Positions 35,660 through 45,289 are shown, numbered from the stretch's first letter. The stretch: DNA of 64,000 nt from Chloroflexota bacterium (GCA_014874475.1 JADBJJ010000012.1:124001-188000); one strand, 5' to 3'. Made by a program: numbers and translations. Notes: generated by a model from the letters alone, not told the origin.

Positions 35660-36866
35660 CAGCCCCCTTCTTCCCGTACTGCACCCCGATCCAGCCCAGT
35701 AGGATGACCGTCAGGACGACCGGCAGGCGGATGCCCAGCCGTCCCTGAATGGCGAACTGTTCCAGCAGAAAGAGCACCGGCCAGGCCATCAGGAACCCGG
35801 TCAGGGGACCAGTAGGACGGCCAAGACGGCGCAGGGAATCGTAGAACAATGCAACAGGGAGCGCGTAGATCAGACAATCCTGCTGATTTTGATGAGGGCT
35901 GAGCAGGGCCCCCAGCAACAAAGTGAAAGAGAACCGCACGTCAAACAAGGGCCGCTTCGGCTCCCATTCCCGACGAGCCCAGAGGAGGAGGACCCCCAGG
36001 ACACCCAGTGCTAGGGCAATCCCGGTGATAACCTGAATCAGAGAAGCCCGTTCCGCGCCCAGCCAGAGGGTCATTGTACCCTTGAGGTTGATCATCCCGT
36101 CTGGGTATATGCCGAAACGGTCAAAATAACTCCCTGTCGCGACCAGCCAGCGCAAATAGTCGGGCCAGATAGAGGGGCCCAGGGCAGCCGTCGTCACCGC
36201 AAAGATGGCCAGCCCGGCCGCGCCGGCCCCAGCCAGCGCACGCCAGCGACGCCCGGCCAGGATGACCAGGGCCGGGAAAAGAGCGGCCTGAAGTTTCACC
36301 GCCGCCAGTGCCAGCCAGACCCCAGCCTGGGCATCCTTCCCCTCCCGGAGCGCCAGGTAAAACTCCGTCAGGCACCAGAGGACGAAGAGGGAAAGGCTCC
36401 CGTACAGAAATTGCAGGAACAGGGGGAAAAAGGCGAAAAACCCGCTCAGCAGCATCCAGCGCTCTCTCCGCTCCCATTCCGCGCTCAGAAGCCGCAACCG
36501 CTGGATGACCCGGATTAAAACCCCCACTTGCAGCGCCGTCCAGCACCAGAACGCCAGGCCCAGCGGCAGGAAGGAGAAGGGGGCCATCACCAGGGCAAAG
36601 TGGGGCGGGTTATTGAAAGGGAGGACACCGTCGTAGAACATCCGCCCGGGCCCCAGGATCGCCTGCTGGACCCGGGCCTGGAGGTCCAGGTCGTAAAGTT
36701 GAGGGCCCAGCCCCTGACGGACGATGGCCCCACCGGTGTAAAAGGCGGTAACATCGGCCCGCCAGAGGAGGCCGTCCACGGCTGCCCTGATGATCAGGCC
36801 CAGGTAGCCCAGGGCAATGCCTGTATGAAAAGCAACCAGCCAGCGCGCCGCCCGATTCGTGTTCAT
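35646..36866 (-). CDS. GT87/DUF2029 family polytopic glycosyltransferase-like protein
   Basis: A 406-residue member of the family, first of the GT87 run. Landmarks are ADVTAFYTGGAIVRQG, QLYDLDLQARVQQAILGPG, FNNPPHFALVMAPFSFLPLG and FLYGSLSLFVLWCLTEF. About ten hydrophobic segments. It lies 109 nt after a galU-like gene on the same strand, which could supply a nucleotide sugar precursor to the pathway. Confidence 0.82.
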   Translation of the reverse strand: MNTNRAARWLVAFHTGIALGYLGLIIRAAVDGLLWRADVTAFYTGGAIVRQGLGPQLYDLDLQARVQQAILGPGRMFYDGVLPFNNPPHFALVMAPFSFLPLGLAFWCWTALQVGVLIRVIQRLRLLSAEWERRERWMLLSGFFAFFPLFLQFLYGSLSLFVLWCLTEFYLALREGKDAQAGVWLALAAVKLQAALFPALVILAGRRWRALAGAGAAGLAIFAVTTAALGPSIWPDYLRWLVATGSYFDRFGIYPDGMINLKGTMTLWLGAERASLIQVITGIALALGVLGVLLLWARREWEPKRPLFDVRFSFTLLLGALLSPHQNQQDCLIYALPVALFYDSLRRLGRPTGPLTGFLMAWPVLFLLEQFAIQGRLGIRLPVVLTVILLGWIGVQYGKKGADGAE

Positions 36867-36975
36867 CCGATTTCTGAACTGCCTGAACTACGGAGCCGTC
36901 CGCTTGGACAAAGATTCCGAAAGGGCTTTCTCCCCGCTATCCCCTACCTGGCTGGTACAGGGCGGTGCGCTTTAC

Positions 36976-37842
36976 CTACACCAGCCCATCCAGCGATCGG
37001 AGATATGCCAGCAGTTCCTCCCGCATATCCGCTCGCCGCAGGGCCACCTGTATGGAGGCCTTCAAGTGGCGCAGTGGGTCCCCCGCCGCCAGCCACATCC
37101 CCTCTATCGGCTGCGCGATCACCGTCGCCCGGGCGGCCAATCGGTCCACTGCGTCCGCCATCCACAGTTCGCCGCCCTTGCCTGTCTGTTGGGGGTTCAG
37201 AACGTCAAAAATCGCCGGCGTAAAGATGAAATGGCCCACCTGCACCCAGTTGGAGGGCGCCGTACCCGGTTCCGGCTTCTCCACGATGCGAGCCAATACA
37301 TTGGTTGTGCCAGGTTTAAATTCCATACAGCCATAAAGGCGCGTCTCTTCATCCGGAACCTGCTGGGTCGCCAGGACGGCCGCTGGACGGTACCGCTCGT
37401 AGGCCTGGAGCAGTTGCTTCGGCACCGGCACGTCGGCGAGGATGATGTCGTCGCCGAACATGTAATAGAAAGGCTCCCCGGGCGTGAGCCAGGGGCGAGC
37501 CGCCAGCGCGGGGGAGGCATTCCCGTAGGGGAGCGTTTCCGGCTGGCGGACGAAAACGATGTTGGCCAGATGGGAAATCCGCCGCACCTCCTCCAGCAGC
37601 ACCTGCTTCCCCATCGCTTCCAGGTGGCACTCCAGGTCTGGCGCGGGGGCGAAATGCCGTTCCACCACCTCACTTCCGCCCCGAACAACGATGATGATGT
37701 CCGTGATTCCCGATGCGACCAACGACTCCACGTGGTACTGAATCAGCGGGATACCCGCAATGGGAATCATCTCCTTCGGCAGGGCCTTAGAAGCAGGCAG
37801 GAACCGCGTGCCATATCCGGCGATGGTGATGACGCCTTTCAT
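36976..37842 (-). CDS. galU: UTP--glucose-1-phosphate uridylyltransferase (GalU-like)
   Basis: A 288-residue nucleotidyltransferase that would form UDP-glucose from UTP and glucose-1-phosphate. The N-terminal motif IAGYGTRFLPASKALPKEMIPI corresponds to the GalU consensus with Tyr instead of the usual Leu/Ala. Further landmarks are MFGDDIIL, RIVEKPEP and GGELWMADAVD. It overlaps the sugar-isomerase-like gene by 4 nt. Other sugar-1-phosphate nucleotidyltransferase activities are possible. Confidence 0.88.
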   Translation of the reverse strand: MKGVITIAGYGTRFLPASKALPKEMIPIAGIPLIQYHVESLVASGITDIIIVVRGGSEVVERHFAPAPDLECHLEAMGKQVLLEEVRRISHLANIVFVRQPETLPYGNASPALAARPWLTPGEPFYYMFGDDIILADVPVPKQLLQAYERYRPAAVLATQQVPDEETRLYGCMEFKPGTTNVLARIVEKPEPGTAPSNWVQVGHFIFTPAIFDVLNPQQTGKGGELWMADAVDRLAARATVIAQPIEGMWLAAGDPLRHLKASIQVALRRADMREELLAYLRSLDGLV

Positions 37843-38621
37843 ACAACCTCCTTAATAAATTGCAGACTTCGCTCCAGGTCTTCCAGACTCTCCATCTCCA
37901 GGGAGATTAACGGGGGTACCGGGAGATTCCAGAGGAGGGGGAGGACGAGGGAGTAATCCACCACCCCATCCGGCGCGTCCAGGGGCAGGTGCTCATCCCC
38001 TACCCCCCGGTGATTGTTGACGTGACAGTGGACCAGAAGTCCCTTCAGCCGGTCCAGCCACTCCGTAAATGAAGCAGAATCGGAATACAGATATATGTGT
38101 CCGACATCCAGACAGGCTCGGACAGCAGGGGAATCTACCTGATCCAGGATGTGCCCAATCAGATCAGGGCGGGGCTCCCACATATTCTCCAGCGCCACAA
38201 TCAGCCCCAGCCGCTGGGCCTCCGCGCCCATCCCGGTCCAGAATTCCACCTGCCGCTGCATCCACTGCCGCAGATAGCGGGCATCCCGAATCCATGGGAG
38301 ATAGTTGGCGTGGAAGATGACGTGTCGGGCGCCCAATTCGGCAGCAATCCGCAGATTCAGTAGATACCGCTCTCGGGTGATGCAGAGGATTTTAGGGTCC
38401 TCGCTGGCGCTACTCATATCATAAAAGGCCCCGTGAAGGGCGATCTCTCCTTCAAATCCCTTCAACAAGCGCCGATGTTGCGCCACCAGCGATGACCAGT
38501 CTCCATCCAATAGGCTAGGATTATATCCGTAGACCTGAATTTCTATACCGACGCCGTAGTCCCGGGCCAGAGCGATGTAGGGAGCGATGTCGGAACGGGG
38601 CGTAGCAATAGCCAGACGCAT
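37839..38621 (-). CDS. xylose isomerase-like TIM-barrel protein (AP endonuclease 2 / sugar phosphate isomerase family)
   Basis: A 260-residue TIM barrel. Metal-binding and barrel motifs include EIALHGAFYDMSS, ARHVIFHANYLP, LIVALENMWEP, VRACLDVGHIYLYS, LLVHCHVNNHRG and LISLEMESLEDL. The family covers isomerases, epimerases and endonuclease IV; the neighbouring galU-like gene favours a sugar substrate. The frame is open up to 38801; the ATG at 38621, 11 nt after the upstream stop, starts the barrel (MRLAIATP). Confidence 0.75.
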   Translation of the reverse strand: MRLAIATPRSDIAPYIALARDYGVGIEIQVYGYNPSLLDGDWSSLVAQHRRLLKGFEGEIALHGAFYDMSSASEDPKILCITRERYLLNLRIAAELGARHVIFHANYLPWIRDARYLRQWMQRQVEFWTGMGAEAQRLGLIVALENMWEPRPDLIGHILDQVDSPAVRACLDVGHIYLYSDSASFTEWLDRLKGLLVHCHVNNHRGVGDEHLPLDAPDGVVDYSLVLPLLWNLPVPPLISLEMESLEDLERSLQFIKEVV

Positions 38622-38632
38622 GCCGCCGTCCT

Positions 38633-39298
38633 TTACATTAAATTTGCTCCACGCTCCTCGCGGTCCTGTATGTGAAGGTCTGCCAGAATAATTAGAACCC
38701 CCAGCAACAATGCGGCTTCCTGAAGAGGGGAACTCCATACTTCGGCCTGATAATGAGGACCCCGAGGAGGACGCTGAATGGCCCCCACCGGTTCCCCCCA
38801 CTTCTGTACCTCCTTCTCTGCGACCTCCTCCAGCCTGGCCAGGTCCAGTTCTGCGACATCCACCTCCCCGGTGTCGGCAACCGCGCTCTGGGCTTCTCCC
38901 TCGGCCTCCGGCGCGCGGAGAAAAATTTCGTAGAACCGTTCACCGAACCGGCTTCCCCGGGCAATATATGAGGCCCCTTCCCAATGGAAAAGGTAGCGCG
39001 GCAACCGCAGGAGAAGCATGTCCACCAGTTCCCACTGTTCCGCGACTACCGCCAGCGGCATCTCCTGGCCCTCCAGGATGATCCTGTATTCCCCTCCCCA
39101 GGGCCAGCGGGAAGGGTCTGGCGGCTCCAACCGACCTACCGGCTCCCGGTCCGGGCCCAAAAGAGTGATCTGCCGGGTCGGATGGGGAAGGAAGAGGCCC
39201 GTTGGCTCAGCCAGGTACAACATCCGGTCGGCCTCATCGGTGATCCGGTAGCGGTACACCTGATGTTCAGAAAAGGACTCTTTGTATACCCGGATCAT
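38633..39298 (-). CDS. hypothetical protein, possibly tubby/LURP-one-like, with C-terminal membrane segment
   Basis: A 221-residue protein I do not recognise with certainty. The first 130 residues are beta-rich (MIRVYKESFSEHQVYRYRI, RQITLLGPDREPVGRLEPP, GEYRIILEG, FYEIFLR), which could be a tubby/LURP-one-like barrel. An acidic linker follows, then a hydrophobic segment near the C-terminus (AALLLGVLIILADLH). A near-consensus AAGGA precedes the ATG. The isomerase gene follows closely. Confidence 0.5.
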   Translation of the reverse strand: MIRVYKESFSEHQVYRYRITDEADRMLYLAEPTGLFLPHPTRQITLLGPDREPVGRLEPPDPSRWPWGGEYRIILEGQEMPLAVVAEQWELVDMLLLRLPRYLFHWEGASYIARGSRFGERFYEIFLRAPEAEGEAQSAVADTGEVDVAELDLARLEEVAEKEVQKWGEPVGAIQRPPRGPHYQAEVWSSPLQEAALLLGVLIILADLHIQDREERGANLM

Positions 39299-39389
39299 AC
39301 GTCCTTCCCTATGAGAGGACTTTCGCAGTTCACCTTGTGGGATGGTCTTTCCCTTAAGTCAGCCCGGAAAGGCTGCCCTGTATGAATCG

Positions 39390-39405
39390 CTCCGTGCCCA
39401 CGGAG
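39390..39405. other. short intergenic hairpin after ftsK
   Basis: CTCCGT (39390-39395) and ACGGAG (39400-39405) form a 6-bp stem with a 4-nt loop just beyond the ftsK stop; no T run. Its role in termination is uncertain. Confidence 0.3.
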
Positions 39406-39417
39406 TGGGTTGTAACC

Positions 39418-41706
39418 CTACCGATGGTCGGTCCATCCCGCCTGACGGAGCAACGCCTCAGCCGCGGTGCGGTTCACCTCCCGGAACTGGGTACCGGATT
39501 GAGGGGGGCCCACAATTCCTTTCTCCTCCAGTAATTCAATGATGCGGGCAGAGCGAGTGTATCCGATGCGCAGCCGACGCTGCAGGAGGGATACGGAAGC
39601 CCGGTTCTCCGCCAGCAGGACCGCCACCGCGTCGGGAATCAGGTCATCCTCAAAGAGGGCGGGAGGGGGAGCCAGGTCGGGCCGGAGGGGCAACTGGATA
39701 GGTCGCGCCCCTCCGGCGGGTTCCGCTGGCGTCGGTGCGGGGGATGGTGGCGGCGCGACCCCTTTCCAGTACCCGATCAGCCGGTGCAACTCCGCATCGG
39801 AGACGAAGGCGCCCTGAAGGCGGATCGGTTGCGGGGAATCCGGGGGCATAAAGAGCATATCCCCCCGCCCCAGCAGACGCTCCGCGCCGGGTATGTCCAG
39901 AATCACCCGTGAGTCCACCGACGAGGCGACGGCAAACGCAATGCGGGCCGGGAAGTTTGCCTTGATGAGACCGGTCACCACGTCTACGCTGGGGCGCTGG
40001 GTGGCGATAATCAGGTGGATACCCGTCGCCCGGGCCATCTGCGCCAGGCGACAGATGGCCTTCTCGGTCTCCTGGGGAGCCAGCATCATCAGGTCGGCCA
40101 ACTCGTCCACCACCACCACGATATAGGGCAAACGCTTGAGGTCCGGGTGGGCAGGGACCACCCGTTCGTTGTAGTCCACGATGTCCCGCGCGCCCCCCGC
40201 GGCGAATTGGCGATACCGGCTATCCATCTCCCGAAGGACCCAGCCCAGCGCGCCGACCACCCGCTCCATATCCACCACCACCGGCACCAGGAGGTGGGGG
40301 ATGCCGTTGTACGGCGTCAACTCCACCCGCTTCGGGTCTACCATCAACAGTTTTAGATCGTCCGGGGTGTTCTGGAGCAGCAATGCGGTCAGAATCGCGT
40401 TGATGCAGACAGATTTGCCAGACCCGGTGGTTCCGGCAATGAGCAGGTGCGGCATAGAGCGCAGGTCGGCCACATGCGGTGCACCAGAGACGTCCTGTCC
40501 CAGTGCCAGCCGAAGCGGAGAAGAAACCTGTTCCCACGCCTCGCTCTCTATGATGTCCCGCAGGGCGACCAGTGCGACCTCTTCGTTGGGCACTTCAATC
40601 CCCACCAGCCCCTTGTTGGGCACGGGGGCCTGAATGCGGATGGTTTTGGCGGAGAGGGCTAGCGCCAGGTCGTCGGCCAGACTGGCGATTTTGGCGACCT
40701 TCACCCGCGTCTCCTTGCCCCGACTGTTGGTAACGAAGAGCGGCTCCACGCCAAACTGGGTGACGACCGGCCCGCGGTTGATTTCTTTTACCTTGACCGG
40801 CGCTCCCAAACTGGCCAGGGTCTCCTCAATAATCCGCACCTGTTGCCGGATCAGTTCCTGATTGAAGTCCTGCTCGCTTCCCGGCTCCAGAATCTGGCTC
40901 ACCGGGGGGAGTTGCCAGAAGGCACCGCCGCCGAGGACGCGCGGCGGCGGAGGCTCAACCCCGACGGGGGTGGAAGGCCTGGCGGGAGCGGGACGGGGAG
41001 CAGTCGCCGGGCGGGGTGCGGGAGCAGCCGGGGGTTCCCGGACGACCGGCGCGGCCGGTCGGGCCGGCGCAGCGGGTGAAGCGGCAGAAGGACGAGGACG
41101 GGGGTGCTGAGCCCTCCGCTGCTGGAGCCACAAAACCCCGGCCCGGACCATTTCCGCTGGAGAAACGCCGGTGATGAAAAGAAAGCCCAGCAGCCAGGTG
41201 ACCAGGAGTATCAGCGCGGCACCAGCCCCGCCCATCCCTCCCACCAGATAGGTTGCCAGGTACCGACCCAGATGTCCCCCACCGTAACCCTGGTCCGCCA
41301 GTGCCTGAGGGGGCAAGCGGGTCAGCCAGAGGCCCAGAAAGTGGGCGGTGACCAGAAAGGCCAGGAAGAGCATCAGAGTTCCCGCCACCTGCTCCGGCTC
41401 CGGGCGCGGGGCGCGGTCGCCGAAGCGGCGGAGGATCAGGTAGAGACCTACTGCGCCCATAAAGAGGGGCACGAAGTAGACTCCCCAGCCGAAGGTGCGG
41501 CCTAGAAGTTGGATCCAGAACCCCAGGAGAGCGCCTCGCTGGGCGGAGAAGAACGCCAGCACGGTCAGCGCGGCGACGACGAGCAGGGTGTAGCCCAGAA
41601 TATCCAGTTGGGCATCCCGGCTCAGCCGGAGGCGCGGCTCTGGAGCGCGCTCGGGCCGCTTCTTCTTCCCTTTGCCCTTTCGGGTCGTTTTCTTGGCTGA
41701 TCCCAT
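39418..41706 (-). CDS. ftsK: DNA translocase FtsK/SpoIIIE
   Basis: Septum-located DNA pump for chromosome segregation; 762 residues. The N-terminal part has about four transmembrane helices (residues 25-180). A Pro/Ala-rich linker of about 70 residues follows. The motor has Walker A IAGTTGSGKSV and Walker B IVVVVDELADLMM, with ATQRPSVDVVTG. The C-terminal gamma winged helix (LLQRRLRIGYTRSARIIELLEEKG) recognises polar DNA motifs. A TTG start at 41757 is possible; the ATG at 41706 begins a basic stretch (MGSAKKTTRKGKGKKK). Neither has a strong Shine-Dalgarno sequence. Confidence 0.94.
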   Translation of the reverse strand: MGSAKKTTRKGKGKKKRPERAPEPRLRLSRDAQLDILGYTLLVVAALTVLAFFSAQRGALLGFWIQLLGRTFGWGVYFVPLFMGAVGLYLILRRFGDRAPRPEPEQVAGTLMLFLAFLVTAHFLGLWLTRLPPQALADQGYGGGHLGRYLATYLVGGMGGAGAALILLVTWLLGFLFITGVSPAEMVRAGVLWLQQRRAQHPRPRPSAASPAAPARPAAPVVREPPAAPAPRPATAPRPAPARPSTPVGVEPPPPRVLGGGAFWQLPPVSQILEPGSEQDFNQELIRQQVRIIEETLASLGAPVKVKEINRGPVVTQFGVEPLFVTNSRGKETRVKVAKIASLADDLALALSAKTIRIQAPVPNKGLVGIEVPNEEVALVALRDIIESEAWEQVSSPLRLALGQDVSGAPHVADLRSMPHLLIAGTTGSGKSVCINAILTALLLQNTPDDLKLLMVDPKRVELTPYNGIPHLLVPVVVDMERVVGALGWVLREMDSRYRQFAAGGARDIVDYNERVVPAHPDLKRLPYIVVVVDELADLMMLAPQETEKAICRLAQMARATGIHLIIATQRPSVDVVTGLIKANFPARIAFAVASSVDSRVILDIPGAERLLGRGDMLFMPPDSPQPIRLQGAFVSDAELHRLIGYWKGVAPPPSPAPTPAEPAGGARPIQLPLRPDLAPPPALFEDDLIPDAVAVLLAENRASVSLLQRRLRIGYTRSARIIELLEEKGIVGPPQSGTQFREVNRTAAEALLRQAGWTDHR

Positions 41707-41828
41707 TTGTCGACGGTCAGCAGATGTGGCGAACAGTTGCAACTCTTTCAACGGCAACCCATCAGTGTACCAACACGGCTACAAAAGTTCCACCCGCGTA
41801 CACCATCCCCCAATCCCAGTTAGGAAAA

Positions 41829-41856
41829 ATTATAACATATCTTGAATCCCCCGCAA
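41829..41856 (-). promoter_or_regulatory. candidate ftsK promoter
   Basis: On the minus strand, TTGCGG (41856-41851) and a perfect TATAAT (41834-41829) are 16 nt apart, giving a leader of about 115 nt to the ATG at 41706. Confidence 0.55.
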
Positions 41857-41885
41857 CGTTTAGAGGAAGTGGAAACAAGCAGCAG

Positions 41886-41915
41886 AAGGGCCTGCTCTAC
41901 CCCCTTCGGGCCCTT
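41886..41915 (-). terminator. hairpin after the glycosyltransferase gene
   Basis: On the minus strand AAGGGCC pairs with GGCCCTT (plus coordinates 41909-41915 and 41886-41892), right after the stop codon, followed by a moderately T-rich stretch. Confidence 0.5.
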
Positions 41916-42991
41916 TATACCAGGGCCTCCTGATAGGCCTCCAGGGTGCGGCGGGCTGTCTGCTCCCAGGAAAACCGACCCGCCTGCGCCAGTGCCCGCC
42001 GACGCATTTCGGCATGGAACGCCGCGTCCTGCAGCAGTTGCAGGAGCGCTCCCGCCATTCCCTCTGCATCGTCCGGGGGGAGCAGAATGCCCGCTGCCCC
42101 CACCACCTCCGGGATGGAGGAGGTATCGCTGGCAACCACCGGCACACCGCAGGCCATCGCCTCCAGTACCGGCAGACCGAACCCTTCATAGCGGGAGGGA
42201 AAAATGAAGGCCGCAGCGCTCCGGTAGATGGCTGGCTTGTCGGCCTCCGATACCGGCCCGATCCACCGCACCCACCCCGGCTGCAGACCCGCCTCCCGGG
42301 CCTGCCGTCGGGGGTCCGGTGCAAAGGAGGTGTCTTTCACAGGTAGCCGTCCGGCCAGGACCAGTGGACATTCGTCCCCCAGCACGGGTCCAACCCAGGC
42401 GTACGCCCGCAGCGCAGTGGCGACGTTTTTCCGCACATCAAACCCTCCCAGGTAAAGGACGTACCGGTGGGGTAAACCGTAACGGGCCCGCACGGCGTCA
42501 TCCCCTGGTTCGGGGTCCGGGCAGAAATGGGCGCCGACGGCCAGCGGGATGACCCGCACGCGCCCAGGGGGCACTCCCAGAGAGACCAGTACATCCTGCC
42601 GGGATGCTTCCGAATCGGTGAGGACCATTACCGCGCCGGGGGACGTCGCGCTCACCAGGGCGGTATAGAGCCGCACCAGCGGGCCGCCCCGGTAGGCCCG
42701 CAACCGCAACGGGATGATGTCGTGAATAGTGACCACGGTCGGGACGGGAGAAGCCATCGGAGGAGCCCAGTAGGGCACATGGGCTACGTCGGCTCCTACC
42801 TGCCGGGCCAGGCGGGGGAAGATGACTTGCTCAAAGATGACCTTGTAGAGATTCCCTTTCCGCTGGGGTCGCAGGAGGACAATATCCAGAGAAGGATCCA
42901 GCCTGGTCAGAAACTCCACCAGGCAGCGGGCGTACTGTCCGCTGCCCGTCTCCGGCTGATCCCAGAACCAGGCATTGAAAGCGATGCGCAT
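41915..42991 (-). CDS. glycosyltransferase family 4 protein
   Basis: A 358-residue GT-B enzyme. The N-terminus MRIAFNAWFWDQPETGSGQYAR has the donor/acceptor loop of GT4 proteins; VVTIHDIIPLR, VLYLGGFDVRKN, ALVLAGRLP-like and FIFPSRYEGFGLPVLEAMACGVPVV follow, the last with the conserved E-x7-E type motif. The frame is open to 43195; the ATG at 42991 starts the fold. It is 56 nt downstream of an MFS gene on the same strand. Confidence 0.87.
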   Translation of the reverse strand: MRIAFNAWFWDQPETGSGQYARCLVEFLTRLDPSLDIVLLRPQRKGNLYKVIFEQVIFPRLARQVGADVAHVPYWAPPMASPVPTVVTIHDIIPLRLRAYRGGPLVRLYTALVSATSPGAVMVLTDSEASRQDVLVSLGVPPGRVRVIPLAVGAHFCPDPEPGDDAVRARYGLPHRYVLYLGGFDVRKNVATALRAYAWVGPVLGDECPLVLAGRLPVKDTSFAPDPRRQAREAGLQPGWVRWIGPVSEADKPAIYRSAAAFIFPSRYEGFGLPVLEAMACGVPVVASDTSSIPEVVGAAGILLPPDDAEGMAGALLQLLQDAAFHAEMRRRALAQAGRFSWEQTARRTLEAYQEALV

Positions 42992-43047
42992 CGGAGTGAG
43001 AAGTGGGGGGGCGGCGGCCAAAGGCCGCCGCCGCAAAACCCAACCTA

Positions 43048-44352
43048 TCAGGCTGCCAGTGCTTCGGTGCGCGCCCGCTCCTGCTGGGCCCGTTCCTGCA
43101 ACTGGGCCCGCAGGGTCCGGATATCGCGCGGCACCAGGTAAGCCGCAGCGAAGAAGAAGAGGGCGCAGAGAATCCAGGTGGAGATGCAAATCCACAGGAT
43201 CGCGTCGTGAAGGGTATAGCGGTCGGCGATGATGCCCGCCAGCAGGGGCGCCGTCGCCGCGCCAGCAGACTCAATGAAGTACTGCACCGCCGCCGCTGTG
43301 CTCCGCACCTCCGGCAGCGTCACATCGTAGACAGACGAGGTGACGTTGGGCGCAGCGAAGGGGATGAAGAGCGCCGTGATGCAGAGCATAATCAGGAAAA
43401 GAATCTGGTTCTCCGCTGGGATGCTCATCGTAACCCAGAGCAGCAGCGCACCGATGAGAACCGCCGTGGAAGCCACCAACATCCGGCCGCGCGGCGTCCG
43501 CCGGAAGAAGAAATCCCCCAGCGACCCGCCGACCAGATAGCCGGAGGCCAGTACCAGAACAGCCGGGGCCATCGTCATCAGAACCGCATCCGAAGAGTAT
43601 CCCCGCTCCGTCTCCAGGTAGTAGAAGAACCAGTAGGTGATGGTATTCCAGGGGAAGACGCCGAAAAAGCCCTGAATGAAGAGGAGAATCAGACTGCGGA
43701 TGCGGAAGAGCCCCAGTGCAGTCTTCCAGTTGAAGCGGTAGATGCCAATCTGCTCCAGGTCCGCCAGTTCCGGCTCACTCCGACCGCGCGGCATCTCCCG
43801 CACCCCGAAGAAGATGACCACGGCCAGAAGGATGCCCAGGCCGCCGGTGATATAGAAGACACCTCGCCAGCCAATGACATCCCGGAGCATTAATGCCATC
43901 ACCATCCCCAGCAGGTAGCCGATAGGGCCAGTCAGTTGGAGAATGCCGTAGACCCGACCCCGCACGCGAGGACCGAAGTAGTCGGCGATGAGGCTATAGA
44001 GGCCGGGGTAAGAAGAATCGTCAACGCCGGTGGAAGCGCGAGTGACCAGAAAGGCTGGATAAGTGGGAGCAATGGCATTCAGCCAGGTGGTGGAGCCCCA
44101 GATGAAAGAGGCCAGTGCCAGCAGTTTGGAGCGGGCGTACCGGTCATAGAGATAGCCCCAGATGGGGTACAGGATGGCGCCGACAATCAGCGCGCCGGTG
44201 GAGACGGCGCCCATCTGGGTCTTGGTGATGCGGAAGGTCTCCATAATGGGCTCGGTGAGAGGGCCAATTAGGAGTTTGTCGGATTGATGGAGAAGCATAA
44301 ACATAAAAAAGACGGCGACAACAAACCATGCGTAGCGGGAAGGTCGGGACAT
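43048..44352 (-). CDS. major facilitator superfamily transporter
   Basis: A 434-residue, twelve-helix MFS protein. The motif between helices 2 and 3 is GYLYDRYARSKLLALAS, and VTRASTGVDDSSYPGLYSLIADYFGPRVRGRVYG resembles the sugar-phosphate/anion:cation symporter branch. AGGAGG lies 7 nt before the ATG at 44352. The substrate is not deducible; the downstream glycosyltransferase and the upstream PIG-L deacetylase gene are only suggestive. Confidence 0.85.
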   Translation of the reverse strand: MSRPSRYAWFVVAVFFMFMLLHQSDKLLIGPLTEPIMETFRITKTQMGAVSTGALIVGAILYPIWGYLYDRYARSKLLALASFIWGSTTWLNAIAPTYPAFLVTRASTGVDDSSYPGLYSLIADYFGPRVRGRVYGILQLTGPIGYLLGMVMALMLRDVIGWRGVFYITGGLGILLAVVIFFGVREMPRGRSEPELADLEQIGIYRFNWKTALGLFRIRSLILLFIQGFFGVFPWNTITYWFFYYLETERGYSSDAVLMTMAPAVLVLASGYLVGGSLGDFFFRRTPRGRMLVASTAVLIGALLLWVTMSIPAENQILFLIMLCITALFIPFAAPNVTSSVYDVTLPEVRSTAAAVQYFIESAGAATAPLLAGIIADRYTLHDAILWICISTWILCALFFFAAAYLVPRDIRTLRAQLQERAQQERARTEALAA

Positions 44353-44387
44353 AGATGGCCTCCTTAAAGAAGTTAAGTTAATACGTC

Positions 44388-44430
44388 GCGGGGGAGCAGG
44401 ACACCATGGGGCGAGGTATGTCTCCCCCGC
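44388..44430. terminator. hairpin between the PIG-L and MFS genes
   Basis: GCGGGGGAG (44388-44396) and CTCCCCCGC (44422-44430) form a perfect 9-bp stem with a 25-nt loop, followed by GCAGG-rich repeats to 44460. No T run. Confidence 0.45.
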
Positions 44431-44461
44431 ACCGCAGGTCGCAGGAAGCAGGCCGCAGGGA

Positions 44462-45259
44462 TTACGCCTGCGCTCCCAGCAGGCTCTCCACAATGGGGTG
44501 GAAACGGACGTAGCGGAAGGCCTCGCCGTAGGCGAAGCCGGCCCGCTGCCCGATTTGTGCCGCCTCCGAACGGAGTGCCCAGGCCATCGCCATTCCCGGG
44601 TCCTCCGCAATGGGCCCCAGCATGGCCTTCAGGTCCAGCCCGGCCAGCCGGGCCTGCCGCGTCACTTCCTCCACCAGGAAGCGCACCTGGCTTTTGTGCT
44701 CGGCCATCGCTGCCAGTTTCTTCTCTATAGTATCGGTGATATCCACAATTTTGTTGGCCCCAACCGGGTCGGGAGTGTAGAAATACTTCTCCACCACGAA
44801 GTGGGGTTCCAGCCCTTCGTCCATATGTTCCGGATAAAAGAGGGGGAGGTGGCAGAAGTTGACCGCGTCGGAGGCAGCGCGGGCGACAGCCCGGTGGTCC
44901 GGGTGCACCTCGGCAATGTAGAGGGGGTCTTCGGCGATGACGACATCCGGTTTGTACTGGCGGATGAGGCGGACGAACTGCTCCCTCAGCAGCCCTGGCG
45001 CCAGCAGAGCCAACTCCAGGTCGGGGTGCTCCAGGAAAATGGGTGGATCGGCACCGAGAACGGCCGCAGCCCGCATCGCCTCTTCCCTGCGGATCGCGGC
45101 CAGGGTCTCCGCATCGTACTCAAAGGAACCCTTATTGCCACTGGACGCGATGACGATAATGACCCGAGCGCCCTCAGCGACCATTTTCGCGATGGTCCCT
45201 CCGGCGAAGACCTCCGCGTCGTCAGGGTGTGGGGTGAGAACCAGAACGGTTCTGGACAT
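44462..45259 (-). CDS. PIG-L/LmbE family deacetylase
   Basis: A 265-residue zinc-dependent N-acetylsugar deacetylase-type protein. The zinc motif is LTPHPDDAEVFAGG, with the third ligand in HPDHRAVARAA and a substrate-loop ASSGNKGS. Members deacetylate GlcNAc conjugates (as in mycothiol, bacillithiol or GPI synthesis). AAGGAG precedes the ATG. The biosynthetic partner genes for a thiol pathway are not seen here. Confidence 0.88.
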   Translation of the reverse strand: MSRTVLVLTPHPDDAEVFAGGTIAKMVAEGARVIIVIASSGNKGSFEYDAETLAAIRREEAMRAAAVLGADPPIFLEHPDLELALLAPGLLREQFVRLIRQYKPDVVIAEDPLYIAEVHPDHRAVARAASDAVNFCHLPLFYPEHMDEGLEPHFVVEKYFYTPDPVGANKIVDITDTIEKKLAAMAEHKSQVRFLVEEVTRQARLAGLDLKAMLGPIAEDPGMAMAWALRSEAAQIGQRAGFAYGEAFRYVRFHPIVESLLGAQA

Positions 45260-45289
45260 ATTGCTCCTTTCGGAAGGTGAGTATAGGAA

